A stretch of DNA of 42,785 nt from Planctomycetota bacterium (GCA_013152515.1 JAADGD010000014.1:1-42785), one strand, 5' to 3'. Positions 34,977 through 42,104 are shown, counted from the first letter of the stretch. Translations and numbers: made by a program. The notes: generated from the sequence alone by a model not told the origin.

Positions 34977-35462
34977 CTAAACTGCCCGGTCCATCAACGA
35001 ACCGCTGTTGTCGCTAGATCCGTCTTTTCCATATGTCGGCTGTAGTTGGCCGCCAGTCGCAATAATCTCGAGCATGTGAGAAAGATGTAGCACCGTGCGC
35101 TGAACCACGACCCACTGCGAGATGCTTTGATGCCGAAGCAATTGCGTCCGCCGGTTCGACTCCTCTAGCGGCTGTTGCAGGCTTTGCGCCTTTTCCGAGG
35201 GCAATGCTTGCGTCAACGACTGAATGCTATCAGCTGGCAAACCTTGCTCGGCGGCCCGCTCGAGTAACTGCTGGCGGTACTCGTGACATGCTTGCAGTTC
35301 CGCACAAAGGCTCTCTTCCTGAGAAGCGAGCGCTGTCAATCCTTGGTGATCGCGCTTCATCAGCAGATCATGCTTTTGCGAAAGCAAACTTAGCAGTTGC
35401 TCTTGAGAGGAGGCCAGCCGTTCCAGTAACTCGGCCAATTCCGATTCCCATTGGATGTCCAT
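34977..35462 (-). CDS. flgN: FlgN-like export chaperone
   Basis: 161-residue, almost wholly helical protein rich in Gln, Leu and Glu (ELAELLERLASSQEQLLSLLSQKHDLLMKRD, ALASQEESLCAELQACHEYRQQLLERA). Length, coiled-coil pattern and position immediately upstream of flgK fit FlgN, the chaperone of FlgK and FlgL. FlgN is poorly conserved, so the call depends on context as much as sequence. No flgM-like anti-sigma gene lies beside it, although that is a common neighbour elsewhere. Confidence 0.8.
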   Translation of the reverse strand: MDIQWESELAELLERLASSQEQLLSLLSQKHDLLMKRDHQGLTALASQEESLCAELQACHEYRQQLLERAAEQGLPADSIQSLTQALPSEKAQSLQQPLEESNRRTQLLRHQSISQWVVVQRTVLHLSHMLEIIATGGQLQPTYGKDGSSDNSGSLMDRAV

Positions 35463-35479
35463 CAGTGTATTTCTCGCAT

Positions 35480-35621
35480 GTAGCCCCCGGCTCTGCCGGA
35501 GGATGGTGTGACGTAGGAGGGTGTGACGTAGGATAGTTTGTAGCCCCCGGCTCTGCCGGGGGATGGTATGAAGATCGGTTAAGTGCGCGGGATCTCATCC
35601 CTCGGCAGAGCCGGGGGTTAC
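35480..35621. repeat. Three copies of GTAGCCCCCGGCTCTGCCGG
   Basis: Two direct copies (35480-35506, 35540-35566) and one inverted copy (35596-35621) lie within 142 bases. The two direct copies are separated by GTGTGACGTAGGA phrases, also duplicated. The TAA stop of flgJ lies inside the inverted copy. Confidence 0.88.
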
Positions 35622-35998
35622 CGTCGACGTAATTGTTGGAGGTCGTCCAACCCGGCTTGGGATTTTTCTTCTGCTCGTCGAATCAATTCGGCCTGTTTTG
35701 GAAACTGTTGGCGAAACATCGGGTCGGCGATCTGGTCGGCACTTGCAACGGTCATCTTTTGGGCCAAGGTCTGATCGAGTTGGCCTCGAAAAACCTCTTC
35801 CGCGTGGCCACCGTGAAAATAGGCCGGTTTGTCTTGCGTGCTACGCATCGCTTTCATCATTTGCCCAAAGAACGATTCACCCACAAAGGTACGAAACGTT
35901 TCTTGAACTTCCTTCGCATCGTCAAGCTGTTGCTGTGCCGAGGCAGGCCCCGGACGTAGCGGCTTGATCGCGTTGAGTTGAGCAGGATTGATTTTCAT
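35618..35998 (-). CDS. flgJ: FlgJ-type rod-binding protein without muramidase domain
   Basis: 126-residue protein equal to the N-terminal rod-binding domain of FlgJ (QETFRTFVGESFFGQMMKAMRST, GGHAEEVFRGQLDQTLAQKM). The peptidoglycan-hydrolase half of enterobacterial FlgJ is absent. Such single-domain forms are normal outside gamma-proteobacteria, where a separate lytic enzyme is recruited. It likely acts as a rod cap or rod-assembly scaffold in the periplasm. It is placed between flgI and flgN in a co-directional run. The stop codon is supplied by a CCCCCGGCTCTGCCG repeat, so the present C-terminus (LQQLRRR) might be repeat-determined. Confidence 0.88.
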   Translation of the reverse strand: MKINPAQLNAIKPLRPGPASAQQQLDDAKEVQETFRTFVGESFFGQMMKAMRSTQDKPAYFHGGHAEEVFRGQLDQTLAQKMTVASADQIADPMFRQQFPKQAELIRRAEEKSQAGLDDLQQLRRR

Positions 35999-36015
35999 GG
36001 GAAAGTTGTTGGTTG

Positions 36016-36078
36016 TTAGGCGCTAGGCGCTAGTTGTTGCCTCATAACTAGCGCCTAGCAACTAGCCCCTAGTAACTA
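36016..36078. repeat. Inverted phrase repeat GGCGCTAGT between flgI and flgJ
   Basis: TTAGGCGCTAGGCGCTAGTT faces AACTAGCGCCTAGCAACTAG. The block ends exactly at the flgI stop codon (minus-strand TAG, then TAGTTACTAGGGG). Confidence 0.82.
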
Positions 36079-37146
36079 CTAATAAATAATCAACCGACCA
36101 TGCAGCTTGCCGCTGCGGTCGATGTCTTTGATGATCTGGATCGCGTCTTCGTTGGGCACTTTGAGTGCGTTCAGAGCGTCGACTAACGATTTCAGTTTGG
36201 GGGATTTTTCTTTTTCAATGCTTAGCTGACTAAAGCGGGGCGTTTCTTCATTGGCTTCCACGACGATATTTTTGTGAGAGATCACCACATCGCCGATCTC
36301 TATCTCGCCATGAATGACAATGCTGCCTGTCCGTTGGTTGATGACGACGCGTGCCTCGGGTTCGGGGCTGAAGGTTTGCAGTTCCAAAATTTCTGAAATA
36401 AAGGCAACCGGATCGTCTTGATATGCGTTGGGCAGCGAAATCACGATGTTTGCCGCATTGACGGCTTGTACTTGATCGTGATTTTGTTGATAAAACGTTT
36501 GACGGATGACATGGACGATGTCGGTCGCGGTTTGGAAATTGGCGTGATGCTTTTCCAAGATGAGCGTAATCTGGCCACCCTCGACAAACGGCGTAAAGAC
36601 GTCTTCTTCCATCTGACAGCCATTATGGATGCGGCCAGTTAGCGGTTGATCGGGAGATTCGAGATGAATGTCTCCGGTAGCCAAGGCGTAGACGCGATGG
36701 TCTTTTATGTTAGGCCCTTGCATGGCTGCGAAGGCGAGCGTGCCTCCAGCGAGGCTTTTGCCGTTGATGGCGCTGACTTTACAGTCGAGTTTATCGCCCC
36801 GACGAGCGCCCGTGGCAGGCACGATCGCGGTGACCCAGACCAACGCGGCATTTTTGAGACGGCGAAGTTCTTGCAAACTTTCGGCTCCTGGCAGGACACC
36901 GGTCTGAGGTCGGGCGCTGCCCATAATTTCCATCGAGCGGGCTAAAGCGCGCATCGTGGCGGGGTCGTTCACTTCGCCTGTGCCGGCAAGTCCAACGACC
37001 AAGCCGAGCCCACGCAACACATTTTCTTCTTGGCCTTTGATGCGGCAGATGTTGCGAAGCGTCGTGCGCGCTGATGCCATCGGGCCGGAAATCATAACTA
37101 TCCCGAACACGATCAGCAAACAGGTTTTTGTTTTGTTCTTCGACAT
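36079..37146 (-). CDS. flgI: Flagellar P-ring protein FlgI
   Basis: 355-residue FlgI, which builds the P-ring around the rod in the periplasm. I chose the ATG at 37146 because AGGAG lies seven bases upstream; the track start at 37167 would place that site inside the gene. A signal peptide follows (KTCLLIVFGIVMISGPMASA). Family segments include GLGLVVGLAGTGEVND, ALVWVTAIVPATGARRGDKLD, RVVINQRTGSIVIHGEIEIGDVVISH and the C-terminal LVDALNALKVPNEDAIQIIKDI. Length equals the E. coli protein. P- and L-ring genes imply that this flagellum crosses both a peptidoglycan layer and an outer membrane. Confidence 0.96.
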   Translation of the reverse strand: MSKNKTKTCLLIVFGIVMISGPMASARTTLRNICRIKGQEENVLRGLGLVVGLAGTGEVNDPATMRALARSMEIMGSARPQTGVLPGAESLQELRRLKNAALVWVTAIVPATGARRGDKLDCKVSAINGKSLAGGTLAFAAMQGPNIKDHRVYALATGDIHLESPDQPLTGRIHNGCQMEEDVFTPFVEGGQITLILEKHHANFQTATDIVHVIRQTFYQQNHDQVQAVNAANIVISLPNAYQDDPVAFISEILELQTFSPEPEARVVINQRTGSIVIHGEIEIGDVVISHKNIVVEANEETPRFSQLSIEKEKSPKLKSLVDALNALKVPNEDAIQIIKDIDRSGKLHGRLIIY

Positions 37147-37153
37147 CGCTATG

Positions 37154-37158
37154 CTCCT
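37154..37158 (-). promoter_or_regulatory. Shine-Dalgarno AGGAG deciding the flgI start
   Basis: AGGAG on the minus strand ends seven bases before ATG 37146. Confidence 0.65.
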
Positions 37159-37199
37159 GGAAAACACTTATTTACTTACGTCCAACTACCAACAACGCA

Positions 37200-37943
37200 T
37201 CAAAACGGTTTGAAGCGGTCGTACCATTTTGCTAGCCAACCGCGGGAGTAACCGTCGCGGACTTGGCCGAGTTCTTCTTTGTCGACGTTGAAATCGTAGA
37301 TCGAGTCGCTGCTCACCGTGCGATCGGCCTGAATCGCTTCGCGGCGCACCACGCCGGTCAGCGAAATCCGCCAGCGTTCTTCGTTGTTGCGTATGGTCTG
37401 GTGGCCTTCGATGACTAAGTTGCCGTTGGGACGGATGTCGACAATTTTGGCTCCGATACGAAACGACAACGAGTCGCGTAGCTCGACATCGGATTGGGCG
37501 CGAAATTGGCTGTTGAGGGTTCCAGAGACGGTGGGGTCGCCATCAGACTGAGGAGCCGGCTTGAGCGCCCCGCTGTCGAGTTTGATCCAATCGGAGAGTA
37601 CTGCCGTGAGGTTCGCCCGCTTGCGGTTTTCTGCATCGCCTTCGCTCAAAAAGCGTGAGCGAAAATCGACGACGACCGTGATGATGTCGTTCGCTTGCAA
37701 CTCACGCGGTCGTGCTTCCGGCGGAAGTTCTCGATAGATAAACGAACTGTTCTGAAGCGTCAGCCGCTGTGACCCCTGCGCTGGAGTCAGGAAAAGACTG
37801 CCGTCTTGGGCTTGAGATTGTGACAAACATTGCAGCCCTAACATTAAAGACAGAAAAAATATGTCGCGAGAAAAACACGGACGCGGAGACGAAATACTCG
37901 CAACTCGCGGCTCGCAACTCGCAACGCTAAATAAATTTCTCAT
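37200..37943 (-). CDS. flgH: Flagellar L-ring protein FlgH
   Basis: 247-residue FlgH, which forms the L-ring in the outer membrane. The core is clear: ANDIITVVVDFRSRFLSEGD, LSFRIGAKIVDIRPNGNLVIEG, WRISLTGVVRREAIQADRTVSSDSIYDFNVD and the C-terminal GWLAKWYDRFKPF. The N-terminus is odd. A hydrophobic export segment (DIFFLSLMLGLQCL) is preceded by about 26 residues (SVASCEPRVASISSP) encoded by a CTCGCAACTCG direct-repeat phrase. The start may therefore lie further in, for example at the Met of SLMLG. A Cys follows LGLQ but the lipobox is imperfect. GCCGATAA, a perfect sigma-28 -10, lies 28 bases upstream of the ATG. Confidence 0.9.
   Translation of the reverse strand: MRNLFSVASCEPRVASISSPRPCFSRDIFFLSLMLGLQCLSQSQAQDGSLFLTPAQGSQRLTLQNSSFIYRELPPEARPRELQANDIITVVVDFRSRFLSEGDAENRKRANLTAVLSDWIKLDSGALKPAPQSDGDPTVSGTLNSQFRAQSDVELRDSLSFRIGAKIVDIRPNGNLVIEGHQTIRNNEERWRISLTGVVRREAIQADRTVSSDSIYDFNVDKEELGQVRDGYSRGWLAKWYDRFKPF
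37897..37922. repeat. Direct repeat CTCGCAACTCG x2 at the flgH 5' end
   Basis: Copies at 37897-37907 and 37911-37921, joined by CGG. On the minus strand the phrase reads GCGAGTTGCGAGCCGCGAG. A related phrase occurs next to the flgL stop (30495-30528). If the track start is right, the repeat is translated. Confidence 0.75.
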
Positions 37944-37970
37944 AGGATTCTCGCTCTCGAACTAGAGTTT

Positions 37971-37978
37971 TTATCGGC
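37971..37978 (-). promoter_or_regulatory. GCCGATAA motif between flgA and flgH
   Basis: This is an exact match to the sigma-28 -10 consensus on the minus strand, in a 40-base gap. The -35 position falls in the flgA 3' end and shows no TAAA. Confidence 0.35.
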
Positions 37979-37983
37979 CGTTT

Positions 37984-39027
37984 CTACCTGCGACGAGTGT
38001 CATCACGACGAAGTGACGCGTAGTCGGTCGCTCGTCCGCCGGTGGCGTGTAGGGAGACTTCGCCTGGACCGCTCACGCTGACTGCCAGCTTTTTTTTGTC
38101 TTCGAGCAGTTCCACAATAATTAAGTCGCCCATCGCGCCGTTTTCTTTGGCAACAGCCCGCGTTCGCACTACGATGCCGCCGGTCCGCACATAGACACTC
38201 ACTGTTTCGCCCCGACGGACCTGCCAGGAAGCACGGAGATGATTTTTTTGCACGATCTCTTCGGGACGAAGCGATCGTTGGGCGACCTTGCCGACGACTT
38301 GCTCGATATCTGTAATCGATCCGCTGGGCAGATTGCCTTCTCGATCGACGACTTCCACGTCCGTCGCACGAACGAGTTGGTCGCGTTCAATCCGTTGACG
38401 GGCCACGACAACCGATCGGATTTGTGTGAGCGTAGCCATAACTTGGACGTCTTTACCGCTGTCCCCAGCACTGAGAAAGAAACGTTGTCTTCCCGTGCGA
38501 AGCTTTCGCTGCCCACGGGCCTCGAAATTGGTACCGAGTTTGGCAATTTTGGCGACGAGGCTTTCGGAGAGCGAAACTTCAACGCTCCAGCGTCCCGTCA
38601 CGTTGCTGTTTTTCAGCAGCCGTTCGATCGCCTGTCGGATGCGAAGTTCTGCGGCTTGATGAGTGAGCTCTGGTGCGGCGGATTTTTTGTGAGACTCGGC
38701 TTGCTTGGTGGCGACACCGATTTCGACGAGGCTAGCCCCTGAAATCGTCAACTGGTCGATTTGAATTCCACGCGCAATCAGCAAGTCGCGAACCTGCGCC
38801 ACGCTCAAAAACTGTTGGGTTCCTGGCGCCGGGGCTGGAAGCAAGGGCGTACTCGCCAGAATTCTCAGCTCGGCGGACGATGCCGACGAAATATCGGCGA
38901 TGTCGCCAAGTCGAATAATCGCCCCTTGCTGCGTTGCACGCTCGCGAAGCACAAGCTCGGCACCCTGACTGGACACATGGACCAGCAAGGTGAGCAGTAG
39001 AGCAAAAGAGTAGGGTAGTGATTTCAT
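37984..39027 (-). CDS. flgA: P-ring assembly chaperone FlgA
   Basis: 347-residue FlgA, the periplasmic chaperone for P-ring assembly. There is a signal peptide (LPYSFALLLTLLVHVSSQGAE). The SAF/FlgA C-terminal domain at about 210-330 has VVVARQRIERDQLVRATDVEV, VVGKVAQRSLRPEEIVQKNHL, VRRGETVSVYVRTGGIVVRTRAVAKENGAMGD. The N-terminal 200 residues hold LGDIADISS and a longer linker than in E. coli FlgA (219 residues). It is adjacent to flgH and flgI, its functional partners. Confidence 0.92.
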   Translation of the reverse strand: MKSLPYSFALLLTLLVHVSSQGAELVLRERATQQGAIIRLGDIADISSASSAELRILASTPLLPAPAPGTQQFLSVAQVRDLLIARGIQIDQLTISGASLVEIGVATKQAESHKKSAAPELTHQAAELRIRQAIERLLKNSNVTGRWSVEVSLSESLVAKIAKLGTNFEARGQRKLRTGRQRFFLSAGDSGKDVQVMATLTQIRSVVVARQRIERDQLVRATDVEVVDREGNLPSGSITDIEQVVGKVAQRSLRPEEIVQKNHLRASWQVRRGETVSVYVRTGGIVVRTRAVAKENGAMGDLIIVELLEDKKKLAVSVSGPGEVSLHATGGRATDYASLRRDDTRRR

Positions 39028-39076
39028 AATAGTTCACAAGTGAAATGCGCAAGTTTTTGAAATGGTTGTCAAATTT

Positions 39077-39155
39077 GCCTCTCGCAGAGTCGCAGAGACC
39101 GCAAAGTGAAGGGACTTGCAGTTTCCTCTGCGGTCTCTGCGCCTCTGCGAGAGGC
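39077..39155. repeat. Inverted repeat, CTCTCGCAGAGGCGCAGAG family
   Basis: Arms 39077-39103 and 39129-39155 pair over 27 bases with one mismatch, between flgG and flgA. A single arm-like copy recurs at 42651-42679. This phrase is widespread among free-living bacteria. Confidence 0.88.
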
Positions 39156-39234
39156 TTTTTTAGTTTTTGGTTGCGGCTATGTCGCGCTGTGTAATCCGTG
39201 GTCTTACTATGCTTGAGCTGTGAGTATGTTTCGA

Positions 39235-40038
39235 TTAACCACGTCGAAGATTCGCCGCGATTTGCATGATCTGGTCGCCTGCCTGCACGACTTGCGAATT
39301 TAGCTCAAATGCCCGTTGCGTGGTGATCAGGTCGATCAGCTCGGTCACTGGTTCAACGTTCGAGGCTTCGAGCGCTCCTTGAGACAGGGTGCCGAAGCCA
39401 GGATCGTCTGGATTTCCAAGGAATTCTGTTCCCGAGGCGGCAGTTTCTTGATAGAGGTTATCACCGACTTTGAGCAAACCATCGGGATTGATGAATTTTG
39501 CAATCTGAAGTTGCCCCGCCGTTTGGAGTTGGGCCTGTCCGGCAACGCGATACTCGACTTGGCCATTGCTGCTGATTGCGATGTCCATCGCGTCTTGTGG
39601 GATATTGACAGGAGGGTCAAGGACCCAACCTTTATAGGCCGAGCCTAGCACGAGGTCGCCATTGGGGTTGATACCGAAATTGCCCGCGCGAGAGTAAAAA
39701 CTTCCGTTCGCAGAGGTGGTCACTTTGAAAAATCCATCTCCCTCGATCGCCAAATCGAGCGGGTTGTCGGTCGTCTGCATAGCACCTTGGACATGGTTCG
39801 TCTGCGTACTAGAAACCCGCGTACCGAGTCCGACTTCAATGCCCGTCGAAGTAAAGTTGCCGTCCGCGTCGATCGAGCCAGGCAATCGCTGCTGGCGATA
39901 GAACAGGTCTTCAAAATTGGCACGGTCCTTCTTGAAGCCGGTCGTGTTGATATTCGCCATATTATTGGCAATCACATCGAGCTTCGTCTCAAGGGCTTCC
40001 ATGCCAGTCGCGGCAGTGTAGAGGGTTTGTACGCTCAT
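39235..40038 (-). CDS. flgG: Distal rod protein FlgG
   Basis: 267-residue FlgG, the distal rod. The N-terminal MSVQTLYTAATGMEALETKLDVIANNMANINTTGFKKDRANFEDL contains the rod-hook motif and the FlgG-specific region just after it. The middle has AIEGDGFFKV and the C-terminus SNVEPVTELIDLITTQRAFELNSQVVQAGDQIMQIAANLRRG. Length matches E. coli FlgG (260). It follows flgF by about 130 bases of phrase repeat. Confidence 0.97.
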   Translation of the reverse strand: MSVQTLYTAATGMEALETKLDVIANNMANINTTGFKKDRANFEDLFYRQQRLPGSIDADGNFTSTGIEVGLGTRVSSTQTNHVQGAMQTTDNPLDLAIEGDGFFKVTTSANGSFYSRAGNFGINPNGDLVLGSAYKGWVLDPPVNIPQDAMDIAISSNGQVEYRVAGQAQLQTAGQLQIAKFINPDGLLKVGDNLYQETAASGTEFLGNPDDPGFGTLSQGALEASNVEPVTELIDLITTQRAFELNSQVVQAGDQIMQIAANLRRG

Positions 40039-40039
40039 A

Positions 40040-40165
40040 GTAGGGGGCTGGGGGCTAGGGTTTGGGGACTAGGGTTAGGGATTTGGGGACAGAGGCTGGG
40101 GATTAAGGAAAGCTTAGAGACTAGCAATTCCCCCAGTCCCTAGCTCCTAACTCCCAGACCCTCTC
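40040..40165. repeat. G-rich phrase repeat with inverse, between flgF and flgG
   Basis: GGGGGCTGGGGGCTAGGGTT, GGGGACTAGGGTTAGGG and GGGGACAGAGGCTGGGG (40040-40106) face CCCCCAGTCCCTAGCTCC (40129 onward). The right edge abuts the flgF TAG stop. The plus strand has several runs of four G-tracts. Confidence 0.8.
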
Positions 40166-40167
40166 CT

Positions 40168-40923
40168 CTAACTTCTCAAGACTCGGCTTAGCAGTTGACT
40201 TAGCATTCCGTCCTGGTGTTGAATCAGTTTTGTATTCGCTTCAAAAGCTCGTGAGGTTTCGATCATTTCCATCATCGCGATGGTCGAGCTGACGCCCGAT
40301 TGTTCGAGGTAGCCTTGGCGGATATCGCGTTGTTCGGTCGGGACGGGCGTGACCGTGCCGAGCGCGCGGAAGGTGTTGTTGCCGACTTTGACCAAATCGC
40401 CGAGCGACTCGGGCTTTTGCAGACCGAGGGGCGTTTGCGAGCCACCTTGATTGATCATGCCGCCAGGCAAAAACTGCCACGGTTGCTCGGGGTCGATCTT
40501 GATCGCCCCGCCACTGTCGTCGAGCACTTCGTAACGGCCCGTTTGAGTGAGCAATCGTCCTTGAGCATCGATATTAAAATCGCCAGCGCGGGTGAGCAGC
40601 GTCTCGCCCGAGGGTGTACGGACTTGAAAGAACCCTTCGCCATTCACAGCAAAGTCGGTGTCGTTTTTTGTCGAACGCAAAGTGCCGGTCGAAAAGTCGG
40701 TGTCGACATCAATCAATTTTACGCCGCCACCCAAGTCGTTCCGCGATCTGCTGCCGGGGTAATCGCTGCCCTGCTGGATCGCTTCGGCAAACCGTGCCTG
40801 AAAGGTTGGCACGTCGCGTTTGAAGCCGGGCGTTTCGAGGTTGGCCAGATTGTTGGCGATAAATTCTAGCCGTTGGGACTGAACTTTGGCCCCTTCGGCA
40901 GAGAGATACATTCCGTAAGACAT
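40168..40923 (-). CDS. flgF: Proximal rod protein FlgF
   Basis: 251-residue FlgF, a rod subunit. It has the rod motif RLEFIANNLANLETPGFKRDVP, FAVNGEGFFQVRTPSGETLLTRAGDF and the C-terminus GVSSTIAMMEMIETSRAFEANTKLIQHQDGMLSQLLSRVLRS. It is the first gene of the minus-strand flagellar run. A sigma-54-like element lies about 50 bases upstream. Length is the same as E. coli FlgF. Confidence 0.95.
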   Translation of the reverse strand: MSYGMYLSAEGAKVQSQRLEFIANNLANLETPGFKRDVPTFQARFAEAIQQGSDYPGSRSRNDLGGGVKLIDVDTDFSTGTLRSTKNDTDFAVNGEGFFQVRTPSGETLLTRAGDFNIDAQGRLLTQTGRYEVLDDSGGAIKIDPEQPWQFLPGGMINQGGSQTPLGLQKPESLGDLVKVGNNTFRALGTVTPVPTEQRDIRQGYLEQSGVSSTIAMMEMIETSRAFEANTKLIQHQDGMLSQLLSRVLRS

Positions 40924-40974
40924 GACTGTTTCGCGTGCTAGCAGGATCGCCCCCCTGCTGACGGCATTTTACAT

Positions 40975-40991
40975 ATGCACGCGGTGTGCCG
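40975..40991 (-). promoter_or_regulatory. Sigma-54-like promoter before flgF
   Basis: The minus strand reads CGGCACACCGCGTGCAT. Against TGGCAC-N5-TTGCA it keeps the essential GG and GC with the required ten-base gap, with T to C and T to G changes. Transcription would begin near 40963, 40 bases before flgF. Confidence 0.4.
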
Positions 40992-41123
40992 TTGATGATG
41001 CGTGCTCTTAGACGAGAGCGAATTGGAGAGCGTCTCGGCAGTCTCAGCGAAAAATGCGGCAGCGAAAGGGTGTGAGGACAATTCTTGGACCGGACAAACC
41101 ATCGGCAGAAAATGCCGTCACAA

Positions 41124-41149
41124 GAAAAACCCGCCGGCAATTCTTGCCG
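41124..41149 (-). terminator. Probable terminator of the nucleotidyltransferase gene
   Basis: On the minus strand CGGCAA-GAA-TTGCCG is followed by GCGGGTTTTTC, beginning about 12 bases after the stop. A second small hairpin, CGGCA-GAAAA-TGCCG, follows at 41103-41117. Confidence 0.5.
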
Positions 41150-41161
41150 CTAGCAGAGGTA

Positions 41162-41827
41162 TCAAGCATCGCCACGAAACCGCTGACGCGATTCCGTGAT
41201 GTCGGTCTCAATTTTTTGGACGATGCTGCGCAGTTCGTCCATATCGCTCGGCAAAAGGTGCTTGGCAAGCTCTTGGAAAATCGGTTCGAGGGGTGGGTTG
41301 AATTTTTCGATCAGTTCCGTGACATCATTCTGGTAGATGCGAACTCGATCGAATCGTGCTTGGCGGTACAATGAAGGAAGAGCAAATAGTTTAAGCATGA
41401 CTAGGCCAGCATGAGTGGCACAAGGGATCTGTCGGCCAACAAACTCTTGGGTTACTGCGTAATCGTTTAGCACCACCTCGAATAATTTGTTCTGAGTAAA
41501 CAAAAAATCAACGCGGAGATCGCCCAGCCAGCCACGGGAAAAATCGTGATTGTCTTCCTCAATTTTAACTTCGGGAAGCCGTTCCAAATCCTCCCGAGCA
41601 ACGATCAAGTCGATGTCTTGAGTATTTCGACCATCGACGTAGGCCAACATGGCGATTCCACCGACCAAGGCGTAGTCGATGCCCCGTTGGTCCAACAGAT
41701 CGAACAATTTCGGCACACTGTCAAAAATTTCGTTCAAATCCATAGCGCGTAGTCGCTCCCCGTTTTTGGGATCGAAAACAATCCCATGCACGATGACTTC
41801 TCCGACATTTACCAATGGCTCGCTCAT
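41162..41827 (-). CDS. Nucleotidyltransferase-like protein
   Basis: 221-residue protein from ATG 41827. The core GIDYALVGGIAMLAYVDGRNTQDIDLIVA is a GG-x-A plus D-x-D nucleotidyltransferase signature, as in AbiEii/DUF6036-type and related minimal transferases. A third acidic residue may be the D of LRVDFLF. The C-terminal half is helical (LKLFALPSLYRQARFDRVRIYQNDVTELIEKF), as is usual in this group. The substrate is unknown. Some relatives are toxins paired with an antitoxin, but no partner gene lies next to it. Twelve residues of the track ORF (MLAGKPTWYNKS) are dropped because a TACAAT box would fall inside them. Confidence 0.75.
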   Translation of the reverse strand: MSEPLVNVGEVIVHGIVFDPKNGERLRAMDLNEIFDSVPKLFDLLDQRGIDYALVGGIAMLAYVDGRNTQDIDLIVAREDLERLPEVKIEEDNHDFSRGWLGDLRVDFLFTQNKLFEVVLNDYAVTQEFVGRQIPCATHAGLVMLKLFALPSLYRQARFDRVRIYQNDVTELIEKFNPPLEPIFQELAKHLLPSDMDELRSIVQKIETDITESRQRFRGDA

Positions 41828-41833
41828 GCTTTT

Positions 41834-41839
41834 ATTGTA
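41834..41839 (-). promoter_or_regulatory. Possible -10 box TACAAT, leaderless configuration
   Basis: On the minus strand TACAAT ends six bases before ATG 41827, the same arrangement as at 344-349. No Shine-Dalgarno and no clear -35 are seen. Confidence 0.28.
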
Positions 41840-41899
41840 CCACGTCGGTTTGCCTGCTAGCACGCTATTTCTGTAACCGCTCGCGAAGAAAAAGAAAAA

Positions 41900-41976
41900 G
41901 CCGCTGATGGACGCAGATAAACGCAGGTATTTGAACTCAGGTTTCGCATCTGCGTTTATCCGCGTCCATCAGCGGC
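41900..41976. repeat. Inverted repeat, GATGGACGCAGATAAACGCAG family
   Basis: Arms 41900-41926 and 41950-41976 pair over 27 bases with one mismatch. This is the best-preserved copy of a family also seen at 187-239 and 19341-19495. Confidence 0.9.
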
Positions 41977-42104
41977 TCTTAGTTTTCCTTGGTGTCGTTG
42001 CAAGAGGATTGTTGGGCATGTTGTTGGCCTTGCGGTGACGGCATGTGAAGGGCCAGGAGACTAGCGCAGACTTACGTACTGTGCGGTTTTTGTTGCCTCT
42101 CGCC

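Noticed and set aside
35480-35621. CRISPR-like array
   Set aside because: There are only three copies, one of them inverted, with no regular spacers and no cas genes.
37984-39027. Reading flgA as a generic SAF-domain protein
   Set aside because: The adjacent flgH and flgI, the signal peptide and the full C-terminal pattern make FlgA the clear choice.
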